DNA from: Gammaproteobacteria bacterium
GTDB taxonomy: Bacteria; Pseudomonadota; Gammaproteobacteria; Pseudomonadales; Pseudohongiellaceae
Direction: 5' to 3'
NCBI GenBank assembly: GCA_029245905.1
Contig: JAQWOJ010000080.1
Location: 1-47,362 of the forward strand
Length of the DNA: 47,362 bases
The notes under the pieces are model-generated. The model did not search any database. It saw only the letters and a program-made list of their open reading frames with translations, and had not been told where the DNA came from. The translations under genes were made by a program, and so were the position numbers. Positions 11,007-21,154 of the stretch are shown here, in pieces. Numbering within the stretch: position 1 is the first letter of the stretch; each line of letters opens with the position of its first letter.

Positions 11007-12179
11007 TTATCCTCGGCTGGACTCTATACGACCCTCAGGAAATTGAGTCTCATACTGTATTCGAATTAATAAAGCTGCCATAAAGCAACAGATAATTAAG
11101 CTAGCACCCCCGTAGCTCATAAAAGGAAGTGTTAGACCTTTAGTCGGCAGCAATCCGATATTCACACCAATGTTTATAAGCGCCTGACCTGAAAATAACA
11201 ATCCTATGCCGTAGGCTAAAAAAGCTTGAAATAGATAGTTATTTTTCTCCGCAATCTTACCAGTAGAAAACGCGGTAAAGACCAACAAGCAAAAAAGTAT
11301 TAAGACGACAGAAATACCGATCAGGCCTAATTCCTCTCCAACAATAGCTAGAACAAAATCATTATGAGCCTCAGGTAAGAAATACAGTTTTTGAATACTG
11401 TTTCCTAATCCAACCCCAAACCATTCGCCTCGCCCAAATGCAATTAGCGCTTGTGTTAACTGATAGCTACTGTCAAATACGTTTTCAGCAGCCCATGGAT
11501 TTAAAAAAGAAGAAAAACGCTCAATAACATAGGATTTAGTCATCGCCAAATATGTAACCACTCCTGCACATCCCACAAACATAGGCAGAAACCTGTAAAT
11601 TTGAGCGCCCGCCAAAAAAATCATGCAAAATGAAGTTAACATTAGTATAACTAGCGCACCATGATCAGGCTCTAACTGCAACAAAAATGCGGCAGCTGTA
11701 ATAATAAATATAGGCTTCATAAAGCCAGTCCAAGTTTGCTTAACCTCTTTTAAATTTTCGTCCAAGTAAGCAGCGAGATAGATGACAATGAAAATTTTAG
11801 CAAGTTCTGAGGGCTGAAGTCGGAAAAAACCAAGGTCAATCCATCTAGCGCTGCCATTTACAATTTTTCCTACACCAGGAACCAGCACAAGAATTAACAG
11901 CAGAAAAGAACCTAAGAGAAGAACCCAGCTATATTTTTTCCATAATATAATTGGAATGTGCAAAGTTATAAATAAGACAAACAGCCCAACTAAAGCAAAA
12001 ATTCCTTGCCGTTTAAAGAAATAAAACGCATCGCCATACTGGCTCTTCGCTATTTCTACAGATGCAGAAGTCATCATCAATAAACCGTAAACCAAAAGAA
12101 GACACACCAGAAGAAGCAATGTATTTAGCTTGGGGCGCATATCCTTCCCGTTATCCAAAAAATCTAGAGATTTCCGCAT
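11007..12179 (-). CDS. ftsW: Septal peptidoglycan polymerase FtsW
   Basis: FtsW is a SEDS-family glycosyltransferase that polymerises lipid II at the septum together with FtsI. It has 390 residues and about ten hydrophobic segments. SEDS signatures are visible: GSARWIDLGFFRLQPSELAK near residue 125, LEPDHGALVILMLTSF near residue 169, and the C-terminal LPTKGLTLPFMSYGGASLI. The first ATG overlaps murD by 16 bp; a second ATG at 12140 would shorten the cytoplasmic N-terminus by 13 residues. Location between murD and murG is canonical and favours FtsW over RodA. Confidence 0.95.
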   Translation of the reverse strand: MRKSLDFLDNGKDMRPKLNTLLLLVCLLLVYGLLMMTSASVEIAKSQYGDAFYFFKRQGIFALVGLFVLFITLHIPIILWKKYSWVLLLGSFLLLILVLVPGVGKIVNGSARWIDLGFFRLQPSELAKIFIVIYLAAYLDENLKEVKQTWTGFMKPIFIITAAAFLLQLEPDHGALVILMLTSFCMIFLAGAQIYRFLPMFVGCAGVVTYLAMTKSYVIERFSSFLNPWAAENVFDSSYQLTQALIAFGRGEWFGVGLGNSIQKLYFLPEAHNDFVLAIVGEELGLIGISVVLILFCLLVFTAFSTGKIAEKNNYLFQAFLAYGIGLLFSGQALINIGVNIGLLPTKGLTLPFMSYGGASLIICCFMAALLIRIQYETQFPEGRIESSRG

Positions 12180-13543
12180 TTCACTCCTATTTCTTTCACT
12201 GAATTAATAAATGTTTCGCCTCGATGCTGAAAGTCTCTAAACATGTCAAAACTGGCACACGCGGGACTAAGCAAAACAGCATCGCCTGGTGATGCGGCAC
12301 GCAGCGCTGACCTGACCGCAGCATCCATATCTTCGGCAAACTGAGGTGAAATTTTTTGATTGAAATTCTTCGCAATTTTCAAAGCATCTTGTCCAATTAG
12401 AATTACCTCTTTTCCCCATCGATTGATAGCCGGTACCAACGCATGAAAATCCGCCCCCTTTGCAACCCCGCCAGCTATTAAAACGATATGTCCATCAACC
12501 CTTTCACCTAAACCCTCTATCGCTGCAACAGTCGCACCAACATTAGTTCCTTTTGAATCGTTGTAAAAGTCGATCCCTGATATATCTCCAACCCATTGAC
12601 AGCGGTGAGGCAATCCCGGAAATCCCTTTAGTGCAGACCGAATGGCCTTCATGTCGACATTCACCGACAACGCTAATCCTATGGCCGCCATTACGTTAGA
12701 AATATTATGTCGACCAAATATTTTTAACTCTTCTACTGAAATTATTTTTTTATACTGAAAGGCCAAATATTGATCACTGCCTTCCTCCAAAATACCTAAT
12801 CCATTTGCACCTGGATTACCAAATCCGAAATTCCAAGTAGGGACATCCATTTTTGTTTGAGGATAGGAGTAAAGGTCATCTCGGTTTACAACTACCTGTC
12901 TGCAACCGTTGAATATGCGAAGTTTCGCTTGGTGGTATTCTTCTATGTTCCTATAGCGATCCATATGATCAGAGCTAAGATTAAGAATAACAGATGCTTC
13001 TGCTTTTAAATTTTTCGTTGTTTCTAGCTGAAAACTTGACAGTTCTAGCACATACAATTCTCTTACCTTTTCATTCAGCAAATCCAAAGCTGGTTTAAAA
13101 TTTTTACCATCCAAGTTCCCACCTAACCCATAAGATTTTCCGGCTTTATCTAAAATACTAGCCAGAATTGCGACAACAGTGCTCTTTCCATTCGACCCGG
13201 TCACCGCAAGAATTGGTGAACTCACCGACTTAGAGAAAATATCTATATCACCTGTAATTGGAATCCCCTTTCTCTTCGCCTCGTTTAAAACCGACATGTT
13301 TATCCCGAGTCCAGGACTGACTACCAGCTCCTTAGCCTCAAGTACCGACTCCTTTCTTAGTTCTCCGGTCTCAATTTCTATTTCGGGAAAAATTGACTGA
13401 AACTCAGCCAAATTAGGAGGAGTTAAGCGCGTATCCAAAACCTTAAAATCGATATTTCTGATCGCAAAATACTTTGCAACAGATAGACCTGTTTGACCTA
13501 ACCCGATAATTACGCTTTTACCTATTGATGAGTTTTGACTCAA
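12164..13543 (-). CDS. murD: UDP-N-acetylmuramoyl-L-alanine--D-glutamate ligase MurD
   Basis: MurD adds D-glutamate to UDP-MurNAc-L-Ala in the cytosol. It has 459 residues. The N-terminal UDP-binding motif VIIGLGQTGLSVAKYF, the ATP-binding VTGSNGKSTVVAIL (about residues 115-128), LSSDHMDRY and the C-terminal LLSPACASFDMFRDFQHRG are all characteristic. It lies 19 bp after mraY and overlaps ftsW by 16 bp. Confidence 0.97.
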   Translation of the reverse strand: MSQNSSIGKSVIIGLGQTGLSVAKYFAIRNIDFKVLDTRLTPPNLAEFQSIFPEIEIETGELRKESVLEAKELVVSPGLGINMSVLNEAKRKGIPITGDIDIFSKSVSSPILAVTGSNGKSTVVAILASILDKAGKSYGLGGNLDGKNFKPALDLLNEKVRELYVLELSSFQLETTKNLKAEASVILNLSSDHMDRYRNIEEYHQAKLRIFNGCRQVVVNRDDLYSYPQTKMDVPTWNFGFGNPGANGLGILEEGSDQYLAFQYKKIISVEELKIFGRHNISNVMAAIGLALSVNVDMKAIRSALKGFPGLPHRCQWVGDISGIDFYNDSKGTNVGATVAAIEGLGERVDGHIVLIAGGVAKGADFHALVPAINRWGKEVILIGQDALKIAKNFNQKISPQFAEDMDAAVRSALRAASPGDAVLLSPACASFDMFRDFQHRGETFINSVKEIGVKCGNL

Positions 13544-13562
13544 TCTCAGATTCCAGTGTTTG

Positions 13563-14645
13563 CTATCTTAATTTCAATGTCGCTAAGCCAAATAAAACCA
13601 ACATTACCGTAATGATCCAAAATCGCACTATTACTCTAGGCTCTGGCCATCCCTTTAGCTCAAAATGATGATGTAAGGGCGCCATACGAAAAACTCGTTT
13701 TCCAGTTAGCTTAAAGGAGCCTACTTGCAAAATGACCGATACAGTTTCAGCTACAAAAATACCACCCATAATAAGAAGTACGATTTCATGGCGAGAGACT
13801 ATAGCCATAACACCTAAAGCCGCACCTAGAGATAATGAGCCCACATCTCCCATGAATATTTGCGCAGGGTAAGTGTTGAACCATAGAAATCCCATACCGG
13901 CACCGACTAAAGCCCCGGCAAAAATAACCACTTCTCCAGAGCCGACTATGTTAGGGATATTTAAGTAGGCCGAAAACTCATTATGTCCAGCCACATATGC
14001 CACAACACCGAGCGCCCCGCCAACCAAAACGGTTGGCAAAATAGCGAGTCCGTCTAATCCATCTGTCAGGTTTACCGCGTTACTAAACCCCACTATGATG
14101 AAGTAACTAATCACGATATATAGACCTCCTAACTCCAGGGCTACATCCTTAAAAAATGGCACAATATAGGCCGTCTCATTCGGACCAACGGCGGAGAAAT
14201 AAAGAAAAACTGCGGCAGCACCTCCGATTACTGATTGCCAAAAATATTTCCATCCAGGAGAAAGTCCTGCTGAGTTTTTTTCAAAAACCTTACGGTAATC
14301 ATCCACCCATCCAATCGCTCCAAAAGAAAGAGTCACCAACAGTAGAGCCCAAACATAATGATTAGCGAGGTCCGACCATAGCAGCGTGCTAAATGAAATA
14401 CTTACTAGAATAAGCACGCCACCCATCGTAGGAGTTCCCGCCTTGCTAAAATGTGTTTCCGGTCCATCGTCCCTTACGATCTGCCCTATTTGGCGATCAT
14501 TTAGTTTTTTTATCAATGTCGGTCCGATTATTAATGAAACGATAAGCGCCGTTAAAACACTAAATATTCCTCGCACAGTAATATACTGCAAGACCGCAAA
14601 GTTACTATCAAAGCGCATCAGGTAATCAGATAGCCAAACAAGCAT
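13563..14645 (-). CDS. mraY: Phospho-MurNAc-pentapeptide transferase MraY
   Basis: MraY transfers phospho-MurNAc-pentapeptide to undecaprenyl phosphate, forming lipid I. It has 360 residues, the usual length, and about ten membrane segments. Motifs include [33 protein letters not shown] (the catalytic aspartate region), [11 protein letters not shown] and the histidine-rich [10 protein letters not shown]. Its ATG shares one base with the murF stop (TAATG arrangement), which implies translational coupling. Confidence 0.98.
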   Translation of the reverse strand: MLVWLSDYLMRFDSNFAVLQYITVRGIFSVLTALIVSLIIGPTLIKKLNDRQIGQIVRDDGPETHFSKAGTPTMGGVLILVSISFSTLLWSDLANHYVWALLLVTLSFGAIGWVDDYRKVFEKNSAGLSPGWKYFWQSVIGGAAAVFLYFSAVGPNETAYIVPFFKDVALELGGLYIVISYFIIVGFSNAVNLTDGLDGLAILPTVLVGGALGVVAYVAGHNEFSAYLNIPNIVGSGEVVIFAGALVGAGMGFLWFNTYPAQIFMGDVGSLSLGAALGVMAIVSRHEIVLLIMGGIFVAETVSVILQVGSFKLTGKRVFRMAPLHHHFELKGWPEPRVIVRFWIITVMLVLFGLATLKLR

Positions 14646-16006
14646 TAGCCCCTCCCATCCTCTCGTAACGAATTCACCACTAGTTCCATTTCTGACCCTC
14701 TAGAGCCTTTTATCAAGAACGTGGTAGATGAATTCGCTTTGACCTTACAAGCATCTATCAGCGCCCCCATAGTGTGAAAATGCTTAGCCTTGGAACCAAA
14801 CCCTTTCGCCATGAAAGCACTTAGTTTACCAACAGCTAATAACTCATTGATACCAGCCTGGAAAGCGTATTTCCCAATTTCCTCATGAAAATTCTTTGCT
14901 TCTGACCCTAACTCCCTCATGTCGCCCGCTAACAAAATTTTCGGTTCCGAAAACGAAGCCAAAACATCAATTGCTGCTTTGAAAGAAGTTGGACTAGCGT
15001 TATACGTATCATCTAAGACACGGCACTGATTTAGTCCGAAGAGCGGAGTTAAACGACCAGAAACTGGCACCAATCTCTCCAGCCCCAGTTTCACGTGATC
15101 AAGTTCCGCTCCCGCCTCTAAAGCCGCCGCTGCAGCTGCAACCGCGTTAATGACATTATGTTTTCCAAGTAGCTGAAGCGAGATCGGTAAAGACATATCT
15201 GAGGTATTTAAAACAAAACTCACCTCTCCACCAGCATCAATGTGGACATCCGAAGCAAAATATCCAGCAGACGACTTACTTTGACTAAATTGAACAACGT
15301 TACGGTTGCCAGCACGCGACGCCCAATTTTTAATATTTCGATCATCGGCGTTGAGAATAACACTGCCATCCTCAACTGTTGGATCTATAATTTCTCCCTT
15401 CGCTTCTACTATTCCTTCCAAGCTTCCGAAACCTTCTACGTGAGCTTCATTTGCATTTGTGATCAATGAAATATCGGGGCGAGCCATAACCGCGCTAAAT
15501 TCAACCTCACCATGGCAATCTGCTCCCATTTCTATTACCGCATAGTCATGGTGATCCTCCAGCTGCAATAGTGTTAGCGGAACACCAATCGTATTATTAA
15601 AATTGGCTTTGGTGATTAGTGTTGAATAATTAACACTGAGAATTGAGCCGATCATTTCCTTAACCGTAGTTTTTCCTTGGCTACCAGTTACCGCGATTAG
15701 AAAAGCCTTGCTCCGTGCTCGCATAAGTGAAGCGATCTTTCCTAAAGCCAGATGAACGTCAGAAACTTTTATATGTGGAAAATCGCAGTCAATATCTTTA
15801 GAGACAATTGCGGCCACCGCGCCATTGTTAATCGCCTCTTTTACAAAATTGTTTCCGTCAAATGTCTCTCCAGTTAATGCTACGTACAACTCTCCAGTCT
15901 TAAGAGAACGCGTATCACTCGAAAATCCGGCAACCTCGACATCTGATCCCGAAATTTTTCCTCCGATATGGATGGCGATATCTGAGAGCATCAGCTTACC
16001 TATCAA
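14645..16006 (-). CDS. murF: UDP-MurNAc-tripeptide--D-alanyl-D-alanine ligase MurF
   Basis: MurF adds the D-Ala-D-Ala made by Ddl, completing the cytoplasmic UDP-MurNAc-pentapeptide. It has 453 residues. An N-terminal substrate domain ([16 protein letters not shown]) is followed by the ATP-binding [15 protein letters not shown] (about residues 106-120), [10 protein letters not shown], and the C-terminal [11 protein letters not shown] and LAGDMRELG. Its start overlaps the end of murE by 11 bp and its stop overlaps mraY by 1 bp. Confidence 0.97.
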   Translation of the reverse strand: MIGKLMLSDIAIHIGGKISGSDVEVAGFSSDTRSLKTGELYVALTGETFDGNNFVKEAINNGAVAAIVSKDIDCDFPHIKVSDVHLALGKIASLMRARSKAFLIAVTGSQGKTTVKEMIGSILSVNYSTLITKANFNNTIGVPLTLLQLEDHHDYAVIEMGADCHGEVEFSAVMARPDISLITNANEAHVEGFGSLEGIVEAKGEIIDPTVEDGSVILNADDRNIKNWASRAGNRNVVQFSQSKSSAGYFASDVHIDAGGEVSFVLNTSDMSLPISLQLLGKHNVINAVAAAAAALEAGAELDHVKLGLERLVPVSGRLTPLFGLNQCRVLDDTYNASPTSFKAAIDVLASFSEPKILLAGDMRELGSEAKNFHEEIGKYAFQAGINELLAVGKLSAFMAKGFGSKAKHFHTMGALIDACKVKANSSTTFLIKGSRGSEMELVVNSLREDGRG

Positions 16007-17537
16007 CTTTTAATCCTCTTTCTTGGAGAGCCCGCCTTGCTTCCATCGAATCGCTAAAACTATTCCTAACTCCCAACACATCCTGGCAAGTTTCATGACC
16101 TTTTCCAGCAATTAGCACAACATCATGTACACTTGCATTTTTTATAGCGAATGCTATTGCGTTAGCTCTATCCCGAATTATAGAGACTAGGTTAGGCTCA
16201 CTCATGCCACTAAGAATGTGCTGAACAATCTCATCCCCAGATTCATTTCTTGGATTATCGTCTGTGACTACAAGATAGTCTGCGTACTGCTCCGCAACCT
16301 CACCCATTATGCTTCGCTTGCCCTTATCCCGGTTTCCTCCGCATCCAAAAATACACCAAATTTTGCCATCGAAGTGAGAGCTCAATGCACTTAGTGCGCT
16401 TTTGAGAGCATCCGGGGTGTGGGCATAATCAACAATCACGTTTATCTCATTATTGTCACCAACAATTTCCATGCGCCCATCTAAACCCTGAAGAGAAGAG
16501 ACCTGCTCACATATTTCCTGAAGACCGATGCCATCAGTTTTAGTCGAAAAGTGGTTCAAATAGGTAGTTACGGCCAAAACATTGCTAAGGTTAAAATCAC
16601 CAATTAGTCTTCCCGAAATTTTACCTTTACCCAATGGTGTCGAAATTTCAGCTCTATAACCATCTCTTGTAAAATTAGTGACTTCAGCATAGACCGATGC
16701 ATTCTTGTTGCTCATACTGTATGTAAGAATCTCCACGTCACTAGCGATACTATTCATTATAGAAACCGCATGAATATCATCTAAATTAATAATCGCAGAT
16801 TTAAGATCAGACATTCTAAATAGCTGTCCTTTATTTTTAGCATAATCTTCCATGTCCTTATGATAGTCCAAGTGATCCCGACTAAGATTCGTAAAAATAG
16901 CAGTATCAAATTTTACTGCGGATACACGGTGTTGATGCAATCCTATTGATGAGACCTCCATAGCGATATTGCATACTTTATTCTCCACCATTTCAGACAA
17001 TAGTCTTTGAGTTACTACAGCATCTGGGGTTGTCAAAGAAGTTTCTCTTAATTCTCCAGGTAAGCCATACCCAAGAGTTCCCAGAACTCCGCATTTATGC
17101 CCCAGCCCCAAAAGCGATTGTGCGATAAATTGACTGCAAGAAGTTTTTCCGTTCGTACCAGTAATCCCTATAACATTTGATTTCTCACTAGGTTTCCCGT
17201 AAAAACGGCTAGATATCTCACTGATTTTAGCCGGTAAATTATCAATGGCTATTACCGGCACTCCAGAGCGGAACTCTGTCCCTTCCCGCTTACAATCAGA
17301 TTCAACTAATACTGCCGAACTCCCATCTAATATTGCCTGATTAATGTAATTTCTAGCGTCATGGTTTTTGCCACAGCATGCAATAAATAGATCGCCAGGC
17401 TGTAACAAGCGGTTGTCTATTTGCATTCCAGTAATTTCTAGCTGCAAAGCCGATAATCTTGAATCAAAAATATCGGTCAAGCCCTCTATAAGATCTGGCA
17501 ACCTTGATCGCATCATTACTTTTTTTGCTATATTCAT
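15996..17537 (-). CDS. murE: UDP-MurNAc-L-Ala-D-Glu--meso-diaminopimelate ligase MurE
   Basis: MurE adds the third stem-peptide residue. It has 513 residues. The ATP-binding GITGTNGKTSC motif covers about residues 124-134. The substrate motif DNPR at residues 426-429 (TDDNPRNES) is the signature for meso-diaminopimelate rather than lysine, as expected in a Gram-negative cell. Sequences such as LSRDHLDYHKDMEDYA and VDYAHTPDAL are also typical. It starts 3 bp after the ftsI stop and overlaps murF by 11 bp. Confidence 0.97.
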   Translation of the reverse strand: MNIAKKVMMRSRLPDLIEGLTDIFDSRLSALQLEITGMQIDNRLLQPGDLFIACCGKNHDARNYINQAILDGSSAVLVESDCKREGTEFRSGVPVIAIDNLPAKISEISSRFYGKPSEKSNVIGITGTNGKTSCSQFIAQSLLGLGHKCGVLGTLGYGLPGELRETSLTTPDAVVTQRLLSEMVENKVCNIAMEVSSIGLHQHRVSAVKFDTAIFTNLSRDHLDYHKDMEDYAKNKGQLFRMSDLKSAIINLDDIHAVSIMNSIASDVEILTYSMSNKNASVYAEVTNFTRDGYRAEISTPLGKGKISGRLIGDFNLSNVLAVTTYLNHFSTKTDGIGLQEICEQVSSLQGLDGRMEIVGDNNEINVIVDYAHTPDALKSALSALSSHFDGKIWCIFGCGGNRDKGKRSIMGEVAEQYADYLVVTDDNPRNESGDEIVQHILSGMSEPNLVSIIRDRANAIAFAIKNASVHDVVLIAGKGHETCQDVLGVRNSFSDSMEARRALQERGLKVDR

Positions 17538-17540
17538 AAT

Positions 17541-19268
17541 TTAGGGAGAGCCAACGCCCATAATCTGATTTTCCGGCATAATGTCGGGAGAAATTTTTAA
17601 GATCCTCATGGCCCCAGAAGCCACTCTAGAAAAAACTGGCGCAGCGACCTGCCCCCCGTAGTGTTCTTTTCCTTTAGGTTCATTCACTACCACAACGACC
17701 ACAATTTCCGGCTTTGAAGCTGGCACCATACCGACAAATAATGAATTATGTAGGTTTTCTTCGTAACCCTGCTTGCCGACAACATGAGCGGTGCCACTTT
17801 TACCGGCGACCGAATAAAAAGGGACATTTGCACCTAAAACTGAGCCACCACGCTTTTTATCTACGACCGTAGCAAGCATTTTTTTAACTTCCATAACAAT
17901 TTTAGGGCTCAAAACTTGCTCTTGCGACAATGCCTTTATGTCCTGATCGGAGAGCTTTAGCAGAGAAACTGGTTTACGAATACCTCCGTCTGCCAAAACT
18001 GAATAAGCCTGCGCTAATTGCAATGCTGTCGCTGACAGCCCATACCCAAATGAAAAGGTTGCTGTAACGTGACGCCCCCACCTTCTGGGACTTGGCAGAA
18101 TTCCCGAACGCTCTCCAGGAAACCCTGTGCCTAATACCTCACCAAAGCCTACCCGCGCTAGAATATCGCGGATTGGTTCAGCTCCAATTTCTAACGCTAT
18201 TTTAGTTGATCCAATATTACTTGATTTGGTAATGACTCCAGTCGTTGTCAGAGTTCCATAATTGAATATATCTTTTACTTCATTTCCACTCACCATCATC
18301 CAGCCAGGACCCGTCTCTATAACAGTATCTGGCTCATACAATCCGGATTCCAATGCAGCGGCTATAGTAAATGGCTTAACAGTAGACCCGGGTTCAAAAA
18401 CATCAGTTATTGAACGATTTCTCAATACGCTAAAATCTCGCATATCAGTCTTGCTGTGCGGATTATAAGAAGGCTGATTAGCCATAGCCAAAACCTCCCC
18501 ACTGTTAACGTCAAGAACAACTATAGACGCCGCTTTCGCACGCCTGGCAACAAATTCCTCCTTTAGTTCGCGATAGGCTATGTTTTGAATACGAGAATCA
18601 ATACTCAATTCTAAACTTTGGCCCGGCTGCGCAGTTCGGATCGTGTTAAGCTCTTCGATGATATGACCTCGTCGATCTTGCATCACCTGCCTTTCCCCAG
18701 GCACTCCTTTTAGCCAATTATCATAAGTTAACTCTAATCCTTCTTGCCCGACATCATCCACATCGCTAAAACCAATTAAATGGGCGGTTACTTCCCCTTG
18801 AGGATAAAAGCGCTGATATTCTTGTTGGGCATAAACTCCATCAATGTCTAAGTCCAATACTTTTTCCGCATCATCAGGAGAAAGCCTTCTTTTTACGTAA
18901 AGGAATTTCAAATTCGCCTTTTTATTGATATTCCTCTCAAGGACATCAGCATTCAGCCCAAGCGCTTCAGCCAACATCTGCGTTGACGCAGATTTACCGA
19001 CCATTTCACGGGGATTAACCCAAATAGATTGTACTGGTGTACTCACCGCAAGCGGCTCTCCATTTCGATCTATAATTAGACCCCTGTTCGCTGCCAACGG
19101 AACTGTTCGAATTGTCCTCGCGTCTCCCTGACCTTGCAAAAAATCTTTCTCGATAATGTGCAACGTACCAGCTTTCCACGCTATTGCTATGACGCAAAGA
19201 AACATCAGAAAAAGCACAATATGCGGGCGCCAACTTTTCAAAAACACTTGCATACTTGATTCACTCAT
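17541..19268 (-). CDS. ftsI: Septal transpeptidase FtsI (PBP3)
   Basis: FtsI is the class B penicillin-binding protein that cross-links septal peptidoglycan with FtsW. From the ATG at 19268 it has 575 residues; a TTG at 19274 is possible but the ATG gives an 8-bp overlap with ftsL, the same geometry as murG/murC. A short cytoplasmic tail and one membrane segment (about 14-32) are followed by the pedestal domain and the transpeptidase domain. Catalytic motifs are intact: SxxK as STVK (serine near residue 295), SxN as SSN (near 350) and KSGT (near 490). Confidence 0.97.
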   Translation of the reverse strand: MSESSMQVFLKSWRPHIVLFLMFLCVIAIAWKAGTLHIIEKDFLQGQGDARTIRTVPLAANRGLIIDRNGEPLAVSTPVQSIWVNPREMVGKSASTQMLAEALGLNADVLERNINKKANLKFLYVKRRLSPDDAEKVLDLDIDGVYAQQEYQRFYPQGEVTAHLIGFSDVDDVGQEGLELTYDNWLKGVPGERQVMQDRRGHIIEELNTIRTAQPGQSLELSIDSRIQNIAYRELKEEFVARRAKAASIVVLDVNSGEVLAMANQPSYNPHSKTDMRDFSVLRNRSITDVFEPGSTVKPFTIAAALESGLYEPDTVIETGPGWMMVSGNEVKDIFNYGTLTTTGVITKSSNIGSTKIALEIGAEPIRDILARVGFGEVLGTGFPGERSGILPSPRRWGRHVTATFSFGYGLSATALQLAQAYSVLADGGIRKPVSLLKLSDQDIKALSQEQVLSPKIVMEVKKMLATVVDKKRGGSVLGANVPFYSVAGKSGTAHVVGKQGYEENLHNSLFVGMVPASKPEIVVVVVVNEPKGKEHYGGQVAAPVFSRVASGAMRILKISPDIMPENQIMGVGSP

Positions 19269-19623
19269 CAGCAACCATCACAATTTCTTTGAGATCTGGT
19301 AGCTGCATTAATAATTGAGAGACCGCTTTCTCTTCTATTCGGCCCTCGACACCAAAAGTACTTTGTTCAATCAACAATTGCCCCCACTCCGTGTCAAGTT
19401 CATTTGCCTCATCCTTAAGCTCTTGTAATTCATTAAAGGCAGATCGATTTTGATGCGTTGTTAATACGACGCCCAGACCAGAACTTAAGAAAAGCAGTAA
19501 TAGAAGCGTAAAGCCTAATGTCGCACCGCGATCAATACCTAACCATTCAATTACAGAGAGCTTTTTAAGCCCAATGTTTCGGGATGCGGTCTGCCTTTTT
19601 GAATTATTAGTTATTTTTCTCAT
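19261..19623 (-). CDS. ftsL: Cell division protein FtsL
   Basis: FtsL is a small bitopic division protein that pairs with FtsB and FtsQ and helps activate FtsWI. It has 120 residues: a basic N-terminus, a membrane segment (about 34-54) and a periplasmic coiled-coil-like region (about 57-90, RSAFNELQELKDEANELDTE). FtsL sequences are poorly conserved, so the call rests on size, topology and location between rsmH and ftsI. It starts 7 bp after rsmH. Confidence 0.93.
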   Translation of the reverse strand: MRKITNNSKRQTASRNIGLKKLSVIEWLGIDRGATLGFTLLLLLFLSSGLGVVLTTHQNRSAFNELQELKDEANELDTEWGQLLIEQSTFGVEGRIEEKAVSQLLMQLPDLKEIVMVADE

Positions 19624-19630
19624 ATGCGGT

Positions 19631-20566
19631 TTAACCTAATTTTTCTGCCACTCTCATCACCGCACTGCGTGCTCTCGGGTTGATCGAAACCTCTTCTGAA
19701 TTTGCTCTTTTGGGCCTTGCAACTCTTTTCAGTTCGGGATTTAAATACCCGGACGTCACAGGCAGCCCTCTGGGAAAATTATCGCCTTTTTCGCGGTTCA
19801 CCATAAATCGCTTCACGATTCGATCTTCTAGCGAATGAAAACTTATAACAACTAACCGCCCTCCACCTCTCAACAAAGACAAGGATCCGTCTAGTCCGCT
19901 CTCCAACTCATCAAATTCTTGATTGATTAAAATTCGTATCGCTTGGAATGCTCTTGTAGCAGGATGTTTTTCTTTTTCCCACGCTGGGTTAGCCTCTTTT
20001 AAAATCTCTGCCAACTGTTCCGTCCTAGTTATTCTCTTTGTCGCGCGCTTTCTTATTATCTGTTTTGCCATCCTTCGAGAATATTTCTCATCCCCGAATT
20101 TAAAAAACACATCTGCAATTTCGGACTCCTTCGCATTATTTATCCAATCAGCCGCATTAATCCCACTCAAAGGATTCATCCTCATATCTAAAGGCCCATC
20201 TCTCAAAAAACTGAACCCTCTCTCTGCATCGTCAAGTTGAGGAGAGGACACACCAAGGTCAAACAAAATGCCATCAACAGAATTAGCACAACCACTTGTT
20301 TCTTTTATATCTTTGATTGCGCTAAAAGGCGCATGCACAACTTTTAATCTCGAATCACTGAACTGCAATTCGTTCGCGGCCGCTATTGCTTCAGGATCCC
20401 GGTCAATGGCGATCAGCTTTCCATCCCTACCCAACAAATCGAGAATCGCTTTGGAATGACCTCCTCGCCCAAATGTCGCATCAATATAAACTCCATCAGG
20501 CTTGATCAACAGAGCATCAGTGGCCTCTTCTCTCAAGACAGCCTCATGTCTGAAGTGGGGCGACAT
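19631..20566 (-). CDS. rsmH: 16S rRNA (cytosine1402-N4)-methyltransferase RsmH
   Basis: RsmH (MraW) methylates N4 of C1402 in 16S rRNA using SAM. It has 311 residues, normal for the family. The N-terminal HFRHEAVLREEATDAL, the SAM-binding YIDATFGRGGHSKAIL, the FDLGVSSPQLD motif, RGFSFLRDGPLDMRM and the C-terminal VISFHSLEDRIVK all fit. RsmI, which modifies the 2'-O of the same nucleotide, is encoded nearby at 21775-22617. It lies between mraZ (9 bp) and ftsL. Confidence 0.98.
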   Translation of the reverse strand: MSPHFRHEAVLREEATDALLIKPDGVYIDATFGRGGHSKAILDLLGRDGKLIAIDRDPEAIAAANELQFSDSRLKVVHAPFSAIKDIKETSGCANSVDGILFDLGVSSPQLDDAERGFSFLRDGPLDMRMNPLSGINAADWINNAKESEIADVFFKFGDEKYSRRMAKQIIRKRATKRITRTEQLAEILKEANPAWEKEKHPATRAFQAIRILINQEFDELESGLDGSLSLLRGGGRLVVISFHSLEDRIVKRFMVNREKGDNFPRGLPVTSGYLNPELKRVARPKRANSEEVSINPRARSAVMRVAEKLG

Positions 20567-20575
20567 TAGTGTCTC

Positions 20576-21031
20576 CTATAGAGCCAAACTTCTGAGCTTG
20601 TCTGGCAACTCCGCTTCCGCTGATGACTCTGTAAGCCATTTTTCCCTTTGTTCGAACCAATTATTTTGACTCCATATTTCCAATTTTTTTCCTTGACCAA
20701 TGAGACAGACATGTTTTTCAAGTTCCGCATAAAGTCTTAGCTCCTGCGGTAATAAAATTCTGCCACTTCCATCTAATTCCAGGTCATTAGCATGGCCTAT
20801 GAGCAAATGTTTTACTCTCTGGGAAGTTGCTTCAAAACTTGATAGTGATTCAATCTGACGTTCGATCCGCTCCCACTCTTCCAGAGGATATAAGAGGAGA
20901 CAGCGGTGGTTGGTATCAATTGTAACGACAAGGCTTCCCGAGCTACGGTGAGTAAAATGCTCGCGGTATCTAGACGGCAAGGCCATCCGGCCCTTCGCAT
21001 CTAAATTGATAGTATTTATGCCTCGAAACAT
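20576..21031 (-). CDS. mraZ: Transcriptional regulator MraZ
   Basis: MraZ is an AbrB-fold DNA-binding protein and, in E. coli, a repressor of its own dcw operon. From the ATG at 21031 it has 151 residues and begins MFRGINTINLDAKGRMALPSRYRE; GAGG lies 7 nt upstream of that ATG. A TTG at 21046 would give an atypical extension. The second MraZ repeat is visible as ANDLELDGSGRILLPQELR. It is the first gene of the division cluster and has candidate binding repeats just upstream (21073-21117). Confidence 0.97.
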   Translation of the reverse strand: MFRGINTINLDAKGRMALPSRYREHFTHRSSGSLVVTIDTNHRCLLLYPLEEWERIERQIESLSSFEATSQRVKHLLIGHANDLELDGSGRILLPQELRLYAELEKHVCLIGQGKKLEIWSQNNWFEQREKWLTESSAEAELPDKLRSLAL

Positions 21032-21072
21032 GAGGTTCCTCGCCAAAATTTGGCAAATAGCGAAGGGAATAT

Positions 21073-21117
21073 GCCATATTTTCCCATATTTATACAGAAA
21101 AACCCACTATTTTCCAC
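21073..21117 (-). promoter_or_regulatory. Candidate MraZ operator: 10-bp-periodic direct repeats
   Basis: Reading the minus strand, pentamers recur at exact 10-bp steps: GTGGA (21117-21113), GTGGG (21107-21103), a degenerate CTGTA (21097-21093), ATGGG (21087-21083) and ATGGC (21077-21073). E. coli MraZ is known to bind TGGGN repeats separated by 5 nt, which gives the same period. The array lies between the predicted transcription start and the mraZ ATG. A further GTGGG at 21138-21134 is 21 bp upstream of the first repeat, slightly out of phase. Repeats are seen; binding is inferred. Confidence 0.65.
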
Positions 21118-21125
21118 ATAAAGAC

Positions 21126-21154
21126 ACTATATGCCCACCGAAAGCAGTGCGCAA
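21126..21154 (-). promoter_or_regulatory. Candidate sigma-70 promoter of the mraZ/dcw operon
   Basis: On the minus strand TTGCGC (21154-21149) and TATAGT (21131-21126) are separated by exactly 17 bp. The expected start site is about 21119, giving a leader of roughly 90 nt that contains the candidate MraZ repeats. The sequence match is good; no expression evidence is available. Confidence 0.55.
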
